A stretch of 64,000 nucleotides of DNA from Ignavibacteria bacterium (GTDB lineage: Bacteria > Bacteroidota > Ignavibacteria > Kapaibacteriales > UBA2268): assembly GCA_012518115.1 (NCBI GenBank), contig JAAYTD010000029.1:1-64000 (forward strand). Direction: 5' to 3'. The translations under genes and the position numbers were made by a program. Positions 26,676 through 37,822 of the stretch are shown here, in pieces. The first letter of the stretch is position 1; every line of letters begins with the position of its first letter. The notes beneath the pieces are model-generated. The model worked only from the letters and a program-made list of their open reading frames with translations, did no database searches and was not told where the DNA came from.

Positions 26676-27731
26676 TTACTTGCATTTTATCACACCATTT
26701 TCAAGTAAAGTATCTATTAACGGTATAATATGTTCTTTAACACGCACAGGATTATTTCGATGTCCGCCCGGAACTTGCAAACAATTTTTCATACCAAAGA
26801 GATTTTGGAATTCAGTTTTATAGGAAAAGAGCTCGTCTTCGTCAGCAAACAAAGCCCACGTTTGTTCTTGTTCCTCTTTAGTAGGTGCAAGTTTTTGTTC
26901 TAATTCAGCGTATTTTGCAATATCTTCATCTGTTGTTGAAACCAATTCCAACTTATCAAATTGTTCAGACGGCTTCAGACAAGGATTGATAATAATTCTC
27001 GGTACCCCCTTAACTCGCAAAGTTGTAAATCCTCCCATACTTGAACCGACAACTAAGTCTATTCCTTCATAATCAATCAACGTTTGTGCTTGCCTAATAT
27101 TTGCCAAAATGTTTTCAAACCGTTCTACTCCATTAGAAAAAGCAGGAGCAAAAATAACAGCTCTCTTGCCTAACTGATGTTGCAATTCCGTAGCTGTAAA
27201 ACCAAATGCTCCACTGTTATAACCATGAACAAAAAGGATACGCAACTTTCGTAATTCCGCATATTTTGGTGTTAAATAGGCATGCTCAGACTGGTAACGT
27301 TTTACTCTGTTTAGGTCTTTCTCGGTCGGAGCAGACAAACGCGATAGCTCCATATTATTTTGTAAATCATTCAGTTTTACAGCTGTTGCCAAAAAGTGTT
27401 TACCAATAGCTACAATATATTCCTTGCGAGAGAGTGCAGTATTACAATCAAGAAGATAAAGAGCCTTCGCAAGTTCATCCTTCGCATACAAAGGAAGTTC
27501 TACACTTGCTTCTTGTTCAAGGAAATTCAACACTTCCTCAACAGAATGAGGCGTATCTTCACTTGCATCATGCAAATAACCAGCAATTTTTTCTAACCAA
27601 GTTCGCCCTTGACTAGCTACGGTAGTAAGATGTCCCTCGAAATAATCCGAACCAGATTTATCTTTTTGATTAGCATGTAAACGCTTTGCCACACTAGCGG
27701 CAGCAGAAATAAATAAATTATAGTTTATCAT
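26676..27731 (-). CDS. Fusion of HD-type (SpoT-like) hydrolase and YqiA-like esterase
   Basis: The 351-residue protein has two domains. Residues 1 to about 160 match the HD phosphohydrolase of RelA/SpoT and Mesh1. The pattern includes His34, HD54-55 in GYLHDASEDTP, and VKLNDLQNNM with Asp122, the metal and catalytic pattern of (p)ppGpp hydrolases. Residues about 163-351 look like a YqiA/UPF0227 alpha/beta-hydrolase: FVHGYNSGAFGF, nucleophile elbow GSSMGG (Ser231), and the late histidine in PGGHRNN. I do not know this fusion as a named family. It sits in the accessory island, convergent with the restriction gene unit. The substrate is unknown. Confidence 0.7.
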   Translation of the reverse strand: MINYNLFISAAASVAKRLHANQKDKSGSDYFEGHLTTVASQGRTWLEKIAGYLHDASEDTPHSVEEVLNFLEQEASVELPLYAKDELAKALYLLDCNTALSRKEYIVAIGKHFLATAVKLNDLQNNMELSRLSAPTEKDLNRVKRYQSEHAYLTPKYAELRKLRILFVHGYNSGAFGFTATELQHQLGKRAVIFAPAFSNGVERFENILANIRQAQTLIDYEGIDLVVGSSMGGFTTLRVKGVPRIIINPCLKPSEQFDKLELVSTTDEDIAKYAELEQKLAPTKEEQEQTWALFADEDELFSYKTEFQNLFGMKNCLQVPGGHRNNPVRVKEHIIPLIDTLLENGVIKCK

Positions 27732-27788
27732 AAATCAATCTGAATATATAACTTAAAGACAATTATAGACTTCCCCACTATAAAAATT

Positions 27789-28154
27789 TTATCCCTTAAA
27801 AATAAAATAAACTGCCAAAACTAAAAGCACAAACCCTATGATATGGTTAGGTTTTATCTGCGTTTTAAAAGCTATGTAGGAGAAAATTATAAAAACTACA
27901 AGCGTGATAACCTCTTGCAACACTTTGAGTTGCACTAACGAAAATGGTCCACCGTTATTAACAAACCCAATTCTGTTTGCTGGAACCTGAAAACAATATT
28001 CAAAAAAAGCAACACCCCAACTAAAAACAATAATTCCGAAAAGCGGCAGTTTGTTAAACCATGAATAATCAGTAAGTTTTAGATGTCCGTACCACGCAAA
28101 AGTCATAAAAATATTAGAGCAAATAAGCAGCCCGATAGTAAGTAATGCTTTCAT
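27789..28154 (-). CDS. DUF486 family small membrane protein (DMT-like)
   Basis: The 121-residue protein has four hydrophobic helices and the DUF486 pattern: ICSNIFMTFAWYGHLK, then FFEYCFQVPANRIG, then LVQLKVLQEVITL. These proteins resemble half-size drug/metabolite transporters, but the function is not established. It lies 57 nt upstream of the HD-YqiA fusion on the same strand and just beside the MITE-like element. Confidence 0.85.
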   Translation of the reverse strand: MKALLTIGLLICSNIFMTFAWYGHLKLTDYSWFNKLPLFGIIVFSWGVAFFEYCFQVPANRIGFVNNGGPFSLVQLKVLQEVITLVVFIIFSYIAFKTQIKPNHIIGFVLLVLAVYFIFKG

Positions 28155-28240
28155 AAAAAAACGTATTGTTAAAAAAACAGATACAAAAATAATAATTTTT
28201 ACTAGCCCAACAAACTTAAATTATTTAAGTAATTGTTTTT

Positions 28241-28470
28241 ATACCAAATTGAATTATATATTAGTTCGTTTTTATTGTCAGAACTATGATTTATATGATT
28301 TTTGTGATTATGAGATGTTTTAAAAATTCCCCTTCGGCACGAAGGGGTGACAAACGAAGTTTGACGGGGTAGTAAATAAGCCACACCTCCCCCTGCTACG
28401 CGGGTACTCCTCTCAAGAGGAGAATTTGACTACTACATTATTTGGAACAAATTACTATTCAATTTGGTAT
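28241..28470. mobile_element. MITE-like element with terminal inverted repeats (repeat copy C)
   Basis: A 230-bp noncoding element bounded by the inverted repeat ATACCAAATTGAAT (28241-28254) and ATTCAATTTGGTAT (28457-28470), 14 bp perfect. The flanks extend it to TATACC...GGTATA, compatible with a TA target duplication of the IS630/Tc1 type, though this is inference. Inside are GTCAGAACTATGATT, the CCCCTTCGgcaCGAAGGGG hairpin core, a CTCCTC/GAGGAG hairpin (28407-28422) and no ORF of substance. It is the only full-length family copy in the window and fills most of the 28155-28582 gap. Confidence 0.75.
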
Positions 28471-28554
28471 AATTAAGAATTAACTAAAAAGGACTGCATC
28501 TTAAAAATAGAAACAGCCCTAATTTATTATTTTGTAAGAAAATATTGGATGGTA

Positions 28555-28586
28555 GTAGTTTTGAATGAATTACTATTCAAAACTAC
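28555..28586 (-). promoter_or_regulatory. Hairpin overlapping the phosphohexomutase stop codon
   Basis: A perfect 12-bp stem GTAGTTTTGAAT / ATTCAAAACTAC with an 8-nt loop covers the gene's TAG. No U-tract follows, so it could be a 3'-end stabiliser or a factor-assisted terminator. Confidence 0.5.
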
Positions 28587-29998
28587 ACCTTAGTCATTTT
28601 CGTTCCTTCTTCGATAAGTTCAATAACTTTGCCTATTGAATCAGCTTCAGCATAGAATCTTATTAAAGGCTCTGTTCCAGAGGGTCTAATGAGTAACCAA
28701 CCATTTTCTATAAAAAACTTATAACCATCTTTTGTAGATACATCTAAAACAGGATTTTTTCCTAATCTATCTGGTCGTTTTTCAGCAGCTGCCAAAATAG
28801 CTTTCTTTTGTGCTGGTGTTACTCTAATATCTTTTCGCATATATCTATGTTGTCCGAGTTCCTCTTCTAATTCTTTACATAGCTCTTGCAAAGTCATTTT
28901 ACGTGTTACCATAACTTCTAATAAAAGCATTGCATTAAACAATCCGTCACGTTCAGGAATATGTAAAATCGTTCCTAATCCACCCGACTCTTCGCCGCCA
29001 ATTAATACATTCTTTTCAGCCATAATTTCGGCAACATATTTAAAGCCAACAGGAGTTTCTATAAGTTCAAGACCTTTTGCATTACAATAAGCATCGACCA
29101 TAGAAGTAAGAGAAACTGTTTTAACAACTACACCTCTCTTTCTCTTTTTCTCATAAAGATACTTAAGCAGTATCATATAAATAAAGTGAGAGTCAACAAA
29201 CTCACCGTCGCTATCTATAACACCAAGTCTATCTGCGTCGCCATCTGTAGCTAGTCCAATATCAAATTTTTCATCAATAACTTTATCTTTCAACGGATAA
29301 AGGTGTTCAGCAATAGGTTCAGGATGATCTATTTCACCAAATCCTGGATTATAATGATTATGTATTTCTACAAGGTCAGGCAAAAGTGCTTGTAGAGTGT
29401 TCATTCCAGCACCATACATAGGATCAAGAATTATACGCAAATTTGCATCTCTAATAGCATCAACATTAATTTTTTTCTTTATTAATCTAATGTAGGATTC
29501 TCTAGGATTAAATAATCTTATTCTCTTAGATTTAACATAGTCTTCAAAAGGTTCTAATTTTAGTTGTGAAACTTTCCTTCTGCTAATTGTTGAAAGTTCT
29601 TTTTCTACCTCTGCAATTTGTTCAGGTGTTGCAGGTCCTCCAAAGTTCGCTTTGAGTTTATATCCATTATATTCAGGGGGGTTATGACTAGCTGTAATAA
29701 CTACTCCTATTTCAGCCCCTTTTTGTTTTGTATGGAAAGATACTTGCGGTGTTGAAGCAAATGTTTCAGTTAAATGAACTAGTACGCCTTGACTTGCAAA
29801 AATACGAGCAGCTTCATGAGCAAATTCTTTAGATAGAAACCGCGTATCATAACCTATAACTGTTGCAGCTTGCTTATGCGGTTTCAATTGATTTTTTATT
29901 ACATAGTTTGCAGTAGCTAGAGCTACCATAGATAAATTTTCAAATGTAAAATCTTTAGCTATAATTCCTCTCCAGCCATCCGTCCCAAATTTAATCAT
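28583..29998 (-). CDS. Phosphoglucomutase/phosphomannomutase family protein
   Basis: Alpha-D-phosphohexomutase that moves phosphate between C1 and C6 of hexoses, 471 residues. Visible landmarks are the substrate entry FGTDGWRG at the N-terminus, the phosphoserine loop TASHNPPEYNG, the metal loop DGDADRLG, the sugar loop GGEESGG, and the phosphate-binding RPSGTEPLIRFYAE. Whether it acts as PGM, PMM or GlmM cannot be read from these motifs. It starts 24 nt after pnp on the same strand and is likely co-transcribed with it. Confidence 0.92.
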   Translation of the reverse strand: MIKFGTDGWRGIIAKDFTFENLSMVALATANYVIKNQLKPHKQAATVIGYDTRFLSKEFAHEAARIFASQGVLVHLTETFASTPQVSFHTKQKGAEIGVVITASHNPPEYNGYKLKANFGGPATPEQIAEVEKELSTISRRKVSQLKLEPFEDYVKSKRIRLFNPRESYIRLIKKKINVDAIRDANLRIILDPMYGAGMNTLQALLPDLVEIHNHYNPGFGEIDHPEPIAEHLYPLKDKVIDEKFDIGLATDGDADRLGVIDSDGEFVDSHFIYMILLKYLYEKKRKRGVVVKTVSLTSMVDAYCNAKGLELIETPVGFKYVAEIMAEKNVLIGGEESGGLGTILHIPERDGLFNAMLLLEVMVTRKMTLQELCKELEEELGQHRYMRKDIRVTPAQKKAILAAAEKRPDRLGKNPVLDVSTKDGYKFFIENGWLLIRPSGTEPLIRFYAEADSIGKVIELIEEGTKMTKV

Positions 29999-30022
29999 AC
30001 TAACTCCTTCAAATTTATTTAA

Positions 30023-32185
30023 TTATTTATTTTTATTTTTTGTCTTTTCTTTTTCTCTTTCAGGTCTCGGCAGCAAAGCTTTTCTACTTAATCTATATTT
30101 GCCATCTCTTATCTCAAGCAATTTAACATCTACTTTATCGCCAACTTTCAGATATTTTGAAATATCTTCAACTCTTTCATGTGCTATAAGCGATATATGC
30201 AATAAGCCTTGTATTTTTGGTAAAAACTCTACAAATGCTCCGAGATTTTCACGTATTTCTTTGACAACGCAGTCTCTATAGATTTCACCTTCTTCAGGTT
30301 TTTGAGTTAATTTTAATATCATTTCTTTTGCTGCATCACTAGCTTCTTGTGTTGTAGCTGCAATAAGTACTGTACCATCTTCTTCTATACTAATCTCTGT
30401 ACCTGTTTCACGCGTAATCATTCGTATCGTTTCACCACCTGTGCCAATAACCGCTCCTATCGTATCTTGCGGAATTCTAAGAGTTTCAAATCGTGGTGCA
30501 TATTTAGATAACTCTTGTCGCGGCTCAGCTATACATTCGTTCATTATGCCAAGTATATGTAATCTACCAGCTTTTGCTTGTTCTAAAGCTTCACGCATAA
30601 ATTCTACAGATAAACCTTCATCAATCTTAATATCCATTTGACAAGCTGTTATACCATCAACTGTTCCCGTTACCTTAAAATCCATATCTCCTAAAAAGTC
30701 TTCATCACCCAATATATCGCTTAAAATAGCTACTTTTTCTTCTTCTTTAATTAAACCCATTGCAATTCCTGCTACTGGTTTCTTTAAAGGAACACCTGCA
30801 TCGAACATAGCTAAACTACCTGCACAAACTGTAGCCATAGAAGAAGAACCGTTAGATTCTAATATATCGGAAATTACTCTAATAGTATAAGGAAAATCTG
30901 ATTCGCTCGGCAAAAGAGTTTTTAATGCGCGCCACGCTAAATGACCATGCCCTATTTCACGTCTTCCTGTCATCAAACGACCTGTTTCACCAACACTGAA
31001 AGGGGGAAAATTATAATGTAAAATAAAACGCTCATTATAAGTCGGATTTAATCCGTCAATAATTTGTTCGTCACGACTTGTTCCAAGTGTTACAGAAGTT
31101 AAACTTTGTGTCTCGCCACGTGTGAAAAGTGATGAGCCATGTGAGCGTTTTAACAATCCAACCTCGCAATTTATAGGACGTATTTCATCTAATTTACGAC
31201 CATCTAAACGTATCTTGTCGTCAAGAATCATTGAACGCATGAATTTCTTTTCTAAGTTACCTGTTATATTATCAACCCAACGCTCTATATTTTCAGTATA
31301 CTCTTCATATTCCGGATTTGCTTCAGTTACCGCAAATCTTTCTTTTGTAGCTTCTAAAGATTTCTCACGAATAGCAAGACGACTTTCTCGTCTTTCATTC
31401 TTTGTAGTAATAGTATGAACATACTTTTTCATATCTTCATAACAAGTTTCTTCAACAAAAGCTACGAGCTCTTCAGGTAATTCTTCTTCCGTAAAAGCAC
31501 GCTTTTTAACTTCTACTTGCGATAGTAAATCTTCTTGCAATTTATTTAGAATTCTTATGTGCTCATGCCCGAAATCCAAAGCTTTAATGAAATCTTCTTC
31601 AGAAATTTCTTTCATTTCGCCTTCAACCATCAAAATTGCAACACTAGTACCTGCAACTGTGATGTCAATATCGCAGTCTTCCAATTCCGCATTAGAAGGA
31701 TTAATAATAAATTCACCTTGTTTGCGACCTACTCGCACTTCAGAAACTGGAACTTCAAACGGAATATCTGATATAAGTAAAGCTGCTGAAGCACCTACCG
31801 CCGCCAACGTGTCAGGATTAACATCAGGTTCATAAGAAAACACATTAGCTATTATTTGAGTATCATAATGCCAAGATTTTGTTATCATCGGTCTTATAGG
31901 ACGATCAATAAGACGAGCGCAAAGAATTTCATGATCGCTCGGTCGTCCTTCACGTTTTAAAAAACTGCCGGGAATCTTGCCCGCCGCAGATAGCTTTTCT
32001 CTATATTCAACTTGCAAAGGTAAAAAGTCTATGCCTTCTAACTCTTTCTCCGACGCTACAGCCGTTACTAAAACTTGCGTGTCCCCACAACTAACGAGAA
32101 CTGAACTAGCAAACTTTGCTAAACGACCTGTTTCTAAAATATAATCTTTACCGGCAAATTTAATAGCTGATGTGATTTTTTGCAT
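30023..32185 (-). CDS. pnp: Polynucleotide phosphorylase
   Basis: 3'-5' phosphorolytic exoribonuclease of the degradosome, 720 residues. It has two RNase PH domains (the second with FTRGETQSLTSVTLGT and RREIGHGHLAWRAL), then a KH domain (IPQDTIGAVIGTGGETIRMI), then an S1 domain (FVEFLPKIQGLLHISLIAHERVEDISKYLKVGD). It ends in a short Lys-rich tail. All expected domains are present. A TATATTTG box lies about 52 nt upstream of the ATG. Confidence 0.97.
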   Translation of the reverse strand: MQKITSAIKFAGKDYILETGRLAKFASSVLVSCGDTQVLVTAVASEKELEGIDFLPLQVEYREKLSAAGKIPGSFLKREGRPSDHEILCARLIDRPIRPMITKSWHYDTQIIANVFSYEPDVNPDTLAAVGASAALLISDIPFEVPVSEVRVGRKQGEFIINPSNAELEDCDIDITVAGTSVAILMVEGEMKEISEEDFIKALDFGHEHIRILNKLQEDLLSQVEVKKRAFTEEELPEELVAFVEETCYEDMKKYVHTITTKNERRESRLAIREKSLEATKERFAVTEANPEYEEYTENIERWVDNITGNLEKKFMRSMILDDKIRLDGRKLDEIRPINCEVGLLKRSHGSSLFTRGETQSLTSVTLGTSRDEQIIDGLNPTYNERFILHYNFPPFSVGETGRLMTGRREIGHGHLAWRALKTLLPSESDFPYTIRVISDILESNGSSSMATVCAGSLAMFDAGVPLKKPVAGIAMGLIKEEEKVAILSDILGDEDFLGDMDFKVTGTVDGITACQMDIKIDEGLSVEFMREALEQAKAGRLHILGIMNECIAEPRQELSKYAPRFETLRIPQDTIGAVIGTGGETIRMITRETGTEISIEEDGTVLIAATTQEASDAAKEMILKLTQKPEEGEIYRDCVVKEIRENLGAFVEFLPKIQGLLHISLIAHERVEDISKYLKVGDKVDVKLLEIRDGKYRLSRKALLPRPEREKEKTKNKNK

Positions 32186-32236
32186 AAAAATCCTGTTTTA
32201 ATGTTTTTCTGTCTTGTTACTAAATATATTAATCTA

Positions 32237-32244
32237 CAAATATA
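32237..32244 (-). promoter_or_regulatory. Candidate -7 promoter box of pnp
   Basis: TATATTTG on the reverse strand matches TAnnTTTG. The -33 position reads TTTT instead of TTTG. Confidence 0.4.
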
Positions 32245-32410
32245 CGTAAAAATAAACTAAAAAAAAAATGGATAAAACGAAATTATAAAATAATTGAATT
32301 GAATTTTAAGCAAGTAAGTTATAGTTCTATGCAAAGCTTAATGAAAATTATAGACATAGTTTTTATATAAATAAATTCGCACTTAAAACACTTATATCAA
32401 AAATAAAAAA

Positions 32411-35127
<2,717 letters not shown>

Positions 35128-35146
35128 TTATAAAAAATTAACGTTT

Positions 35147-35178
35147 CAAAAATACAAAAAAAGAAATAAAGAAACAAA
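35147..35178 (-). promoter_or_regulatory. Promoter of ligA
   Basis: Reverse strand TTTG (35178-35175), a 20-nt spacer, then TATTTTTG (35154-35147): both boxes of the Bacteroidota-type promoter match. It overlaps the terminator of the upstream gene. Confidence 0.55.
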
Positions 35179-35210
35179 AAAAGACTGCATTATTAGCAGT
35201 CTTTATTATT
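35174..35210 (-). terminator. Intrinsic terminator downstream of the 35355-36842 gene
   Basis: Perfect 9-bp stem AAAGACTGC / GCAGTCTTT (35180-35188 with 35196-35204), 7-nt loop, with an A-run that gives the U-tract on the reverse strand. It lies about 150 nt past the gene end, beyond repeat copy D. Confidence 0.75.
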
Positions 35211-35212
35211 TT

Positions 35213-35283
35213 TATACCAAATTGAATTATATAAATTCTCCTTTTGGACGAAGGAATGGCAAGCGAAGCTAGACGGGGTAGTT
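35213..35283 (+). repeat. Interspersed repeat copy D (left half)
   Basis: It starts with TATACCAAATTGAATTATA. It runs into a diverged core (AAATTCTCCTTTTGGACGAA, then GGCAAGCGAAGC and GACGGGGTAGTT). The GATTTTTGTGATT phrase and the right terminal repeat are missing. It accounts for much of the 248-bp gap upstream of ligA. Confidence 0.75.
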
Positions 35284-35354
35284 GTTTCTATGCTTGCCGA
35301 AGTGAACGGAATAAAAAACTCCGCAAAAATACATTTGCGAAGCTAGCTAAAAAA

Positions 35355-36842
35355 CTACTCTATTTCATACCAATAACAAGAAATATTTTTATCTGTCCAC
35401 CAATTAGACAATAATATCTTATTGTCTTTTATATAACTGACCTTACAAGGTAAATCTATTTTGATTTCTTTAACTCTATTTCCTTGCATATCAAAAACAT
35501 CTATACAATGATCAGACAATGCAGTACCCTTAGAATACCATACATAAATTAAGCCATTATCTATAAATAAACCTCTTGTCCTATAATAATTTGTATTATA
35601 TTCTAAAAACTCACGTTTATCTAATTTTTCAGAAAAGCTTTTCTTCAAAATTTTATATTGTGCTTGTAAACCTAAATGTATAGTTTCAAGATAGTCACCA
35701 TTCTTATCATATTTTTGCAAAGAAAATGAATTATTTTGTAAAAAATAAATATCAGAATTATATTCAACAACAAAAGGTTCAGCCATTATCTTGCCAAGTC
35801 TATAATGCTTAGCTAAAGTATCAGAAACACCAAAGTATTTAACTATATTATAATTTGTATCAGTAAGAGCTAACAATTTAAAAGTACTATCTAAATAAAT
35901 ATCATCAAAATGATATATCTTAAATATTAAACGACCATCTTCTAACATTGTAAAATCAATTGAAAAAGCTGTTTTGTCTTTAAGTATAGTATCAACACCA
36001 TGTTTATACTTGATAATTTCATTGGAATTAACATTTGTTTTGATAATATTGCGTTCATGTCTTTTCTTTTCTTTATTGTAAAGAGAATAGAAAGACCAAA
36101 TAAAAATACTATCAGAAGGAGTTTTCAAATCAATATTTGCAAAAAAATCTATTTTATCTCCTGTAGGTAATGTCGCGTAATCTGTTATAACCTCTTTTGT
36201 TAAATGTCCAGTAGTATCAAAAAGAAAAAACTGTAAAATATTAGTAGCTATCTTATATTTATCAATATCAGAGCAAAATGAAAAGGTATAGTAATCATAA
36301 GGAGTTTCAAAATTGTTATTTTCTTTATCCTTCAAGACTGTTTTTTTTAAGAATCTCAAACCTTTAATTTTACTACCATAAAATTTTTGCAAATCTATTT
36401 TTGAGTCTAAATCTTTTATAAAATTAATATATTTATCTATATCAATAATTTCTTCCTTCAAAAGAACTTCATTTTCAGCATTTACAATAATTATACTCGC
36501 AAAATAATCTACATTATAGTGTTTAGCATAAAAGCCTTTAGGATCATAAATAAAAGTTGAAGTATTCAGACCATAGTTCTTTTTAAACTCATCTAAATAA
36601 TCATTAGAATTAACATTACCTGAATAAAATACTTGCAAATCAAGAACAGAGTTAGAAAGTTCTAGACCCTGTAACTTTTTCATCTTATTAGGTTCTACAC
36701 AACCTATACAAGTCATATAGTTATCTATAAATATCCTACATTTTATAACAGGCTTAGCAGTACCGTCAACATTAGAAGAGGAAAATAAAGGGAAAAAACA
36801 AAGAAAAAAGATTAACAGGCTGAATTTAAGTAAGTTTTTCAT
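35355..36842 (-). CDS. Exported thioredoxin-like plus propeller-like protein, function unknown
   Basis: The 495-residue protein begins with a signal peptide (LLKFSLLIFFLCFFPLFSSS). Residues about 35-145 resemble a thioredoxin-fold module, with a CIGC pair near residue 45 and a predicted-strand pattern (FASIIIVNAENEVLL). From about 160 onward, repeated strand-turn units (for example EPFVVEYNSDIYFLQNN, LFIDNGLIYVWYSKG) suggest a beta-propeller like the 6-bladed propeller proteins common in Bacteroidota. The call rests on pattern, not clear motifs. A terminator-like hairpin sits in its 5' leader. Confidence 0.5.
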   Translation of the reverse strand: MKNLLKFSLLIFFLCFFPLFSSSNVDGTAKPVIKCRIFIDNYMTCIGCVEPNKMKKLQGLELSNSVLDLQVFYSGNVNSNDYLDEFKKNYGLNTSTFIYDPKGFYAKHYNVDYFASIIIVNAENEVLLKEEIIDIDKYINFIKDLDSKIDLQKFYGSKIKGLRFLKKTVLKDKENNNFETPYDYYTFSFCSDIDKYKIATNILQFFLFDTTGHLTKEVITDYATLPTGDKIDFFANIDLKTPSDSIFIWSFYSLYNKEKKRHERNIIKTNVNSNEIIKYKHGVDTILKDKTAFSIDFTMLEDGRLIFKIYHFDDIYLDSTFKLLALTDTNYNIVKYFGVSDTLAKHYRLGKIMAEPFVVEYNSDIYFLQNNSFSLQKYDKNGDYLETIHLGLQAQYKILKKSFSEKLDKREFLEYNTNYYRTRGLFIDNGLIYVWYSKGTALSDHCIDVFDMQGNRVKEIKIDLPCKVSYIKDNKILLSNWWTDKNISCYWYEIE

Positions 36843-36862
36843 AGTATTAAATTTTGAATTGT

Positions 36863-36896
36863 AAAAAAAACTCTGCTTTTATATTTCAAGCAGAAT
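36863..36896 (-). terminator. Terminator hairpin in the 5' leader of the 35355-36842 gene (possible attenuator)
   Basis: The reverse-strand stem ATTCTGCTT / AAGCAGAGT (one G-U pair) with a 9-nt loop is followed by eight U residues. It ends only about 20 nt before the start codon. No reverse-strand gene lies upstream within 900 bp. Confidence 0.65.
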
Positions 36897-36998
36897 TTTA
36901 TAAAGTTATATTATATGAAAGCTTGACGTTACGAAAATAATAATAAGCAAAAAGAAAAACAAATTGTTTACAAAAAAAAATATTTTCAGTAATACTAT

Positions 36999-37023
36999 TT
37001 ACAATATTTTTCGTATATTGTAA
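36999..37023 (+). promoter_or_regulatory. Perfect inverted repeat upstream of the LolA-like gene
   Basis: TTACAATAT-7 nt-ATATTGTAA, 33 nt before the ATG. It could be an operator for a dimeric repressor. A T-rich stretch follows, so a terminator or leader hairpin is an alternative. Confidence 0.5.
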
Positions 37024-37056
37024 AAGTTTTTTTCACTAATATTATTAAAATAAAAA

Positions 37057-37758
37057 ATGAGAAAGATTGTTTTTTTATTTGCATTAATTTTTGCAAGCAA
37101 TAGTATGTTTGCAGAAACTGCTTTAGATGTTTTAGAAAATTGTTCTAAAGCAATGAAATCAGAGAAACGCGCTGATTTCAAAACTATTAAACAAGTTATT
37201 GTAAACAAAGCTATGGGACAAGAATTTACAACGACTTTGTATCGGAAAGATGGCACTAAGTTCAGATTAGAGGTAAAAAGCCCGATGGGTGAACAAGTTA
37301 TAATCAAAAACGAAAATGATTGTGCTATTATCAAACCTGTTGTTCAAGATTTACCTGCTGAACAGTGGGACCAAGTTTTATCACAAATAAAATCTCAAGA
37401 TGTGGACATACGTCAATATATTGAAGAAGCTGCTGATTTCACTTTGGAATTAAAAGGAGTTGAAGAATTTAATGGAAAGTCTTGCAAACTTATTGAGATG
37501 AAACCTAAAGAAGCAATAGAAGATTTTATAAGCATGACTCTTTGCATTGATGCTCTAACTAATTGGTTAGTAGGTTATAAAATAAAAATCTCTGAAGGTG
37601 ATATTGAGATGTTATTTTCTGATATGAAAAAGGTAAAAGGAGTTATATATCCTGGAGTTATTACAACTAAATTTAATGGTACTGAATCTAGCACAACTAC
37701 CATTGAATCTTTTGAAGTTAACTTAGATTTAGATGATAATTTATTTAACAAGCCATAG
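37057..37758 (+). CDS. LolA-like outer-membrane lipoprotein-sorting family protein
   Basis: Probable periplasmic lipid-carrier fold. The 233-residue protein has a signal peptide (IVFLFALIFASNSMFA) and then the LolA-like alternation: an N-terminal helix (ALDVLENCSKAMKSEKRADF), strands with TLYRKDGTKFRLEV, GVEEFNGKSCKLIEM, and IDALTNWLVGYKI. It resembles the Bacteroidota 'outer membrane lipoprotein-sorting protein' annotation class. Substrate unknown. It is a single forward gene between two reverse-strand genes, ending at a strong shared terminator. Confidence 0.65.
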   Translation: MRKIVFLFALIFASNSMFAETALDVLENCSKAMKSEKRADFKTIKQVIVNKAMGQEFTTTLYRKDGTKFRLEVKSPMGEQVIIKNENDCAIIKPVVQDLPAEQWDQVLSQIKSQDVDIRQYIEEAADFTLELKGVEEFNGKSCKLIEMKPKEAIEDFISMTLCIDALTNWLVGYKIKISEGDIEMLFSDMKKVKGVIYPGVITTKFNGTESSTTTIESFEVNLDLDDNLFNKP

Positions 37759-37777
37759 ACTTTTGTAATTATTACAT

Positions 37778-37822
37778 CTCAAAGGTTTGTTTCTTGTTAT
37801 GTAGAAACAAACCTTTTTTTAT
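37778..37822. terminator. Bidirectional terminator between the LolA-like and PtsN-like genes
   Basis: Perfect 14-bp stem AAAGGTTTGTTTCT / AGAAACAAACCTTT (37781-37794 with 37803-37816), 8-nt loop and T-tail, overlapping the 3' end of the convergent gene. Confidence 0.92.

Noticed and set aside
28202-28384. 60-aa reverse ORF over the MITE-like element
   Set aside because: It follows the repeat sequence, has no start context and no protein-like composition; noncoding repeat is the better explanation.
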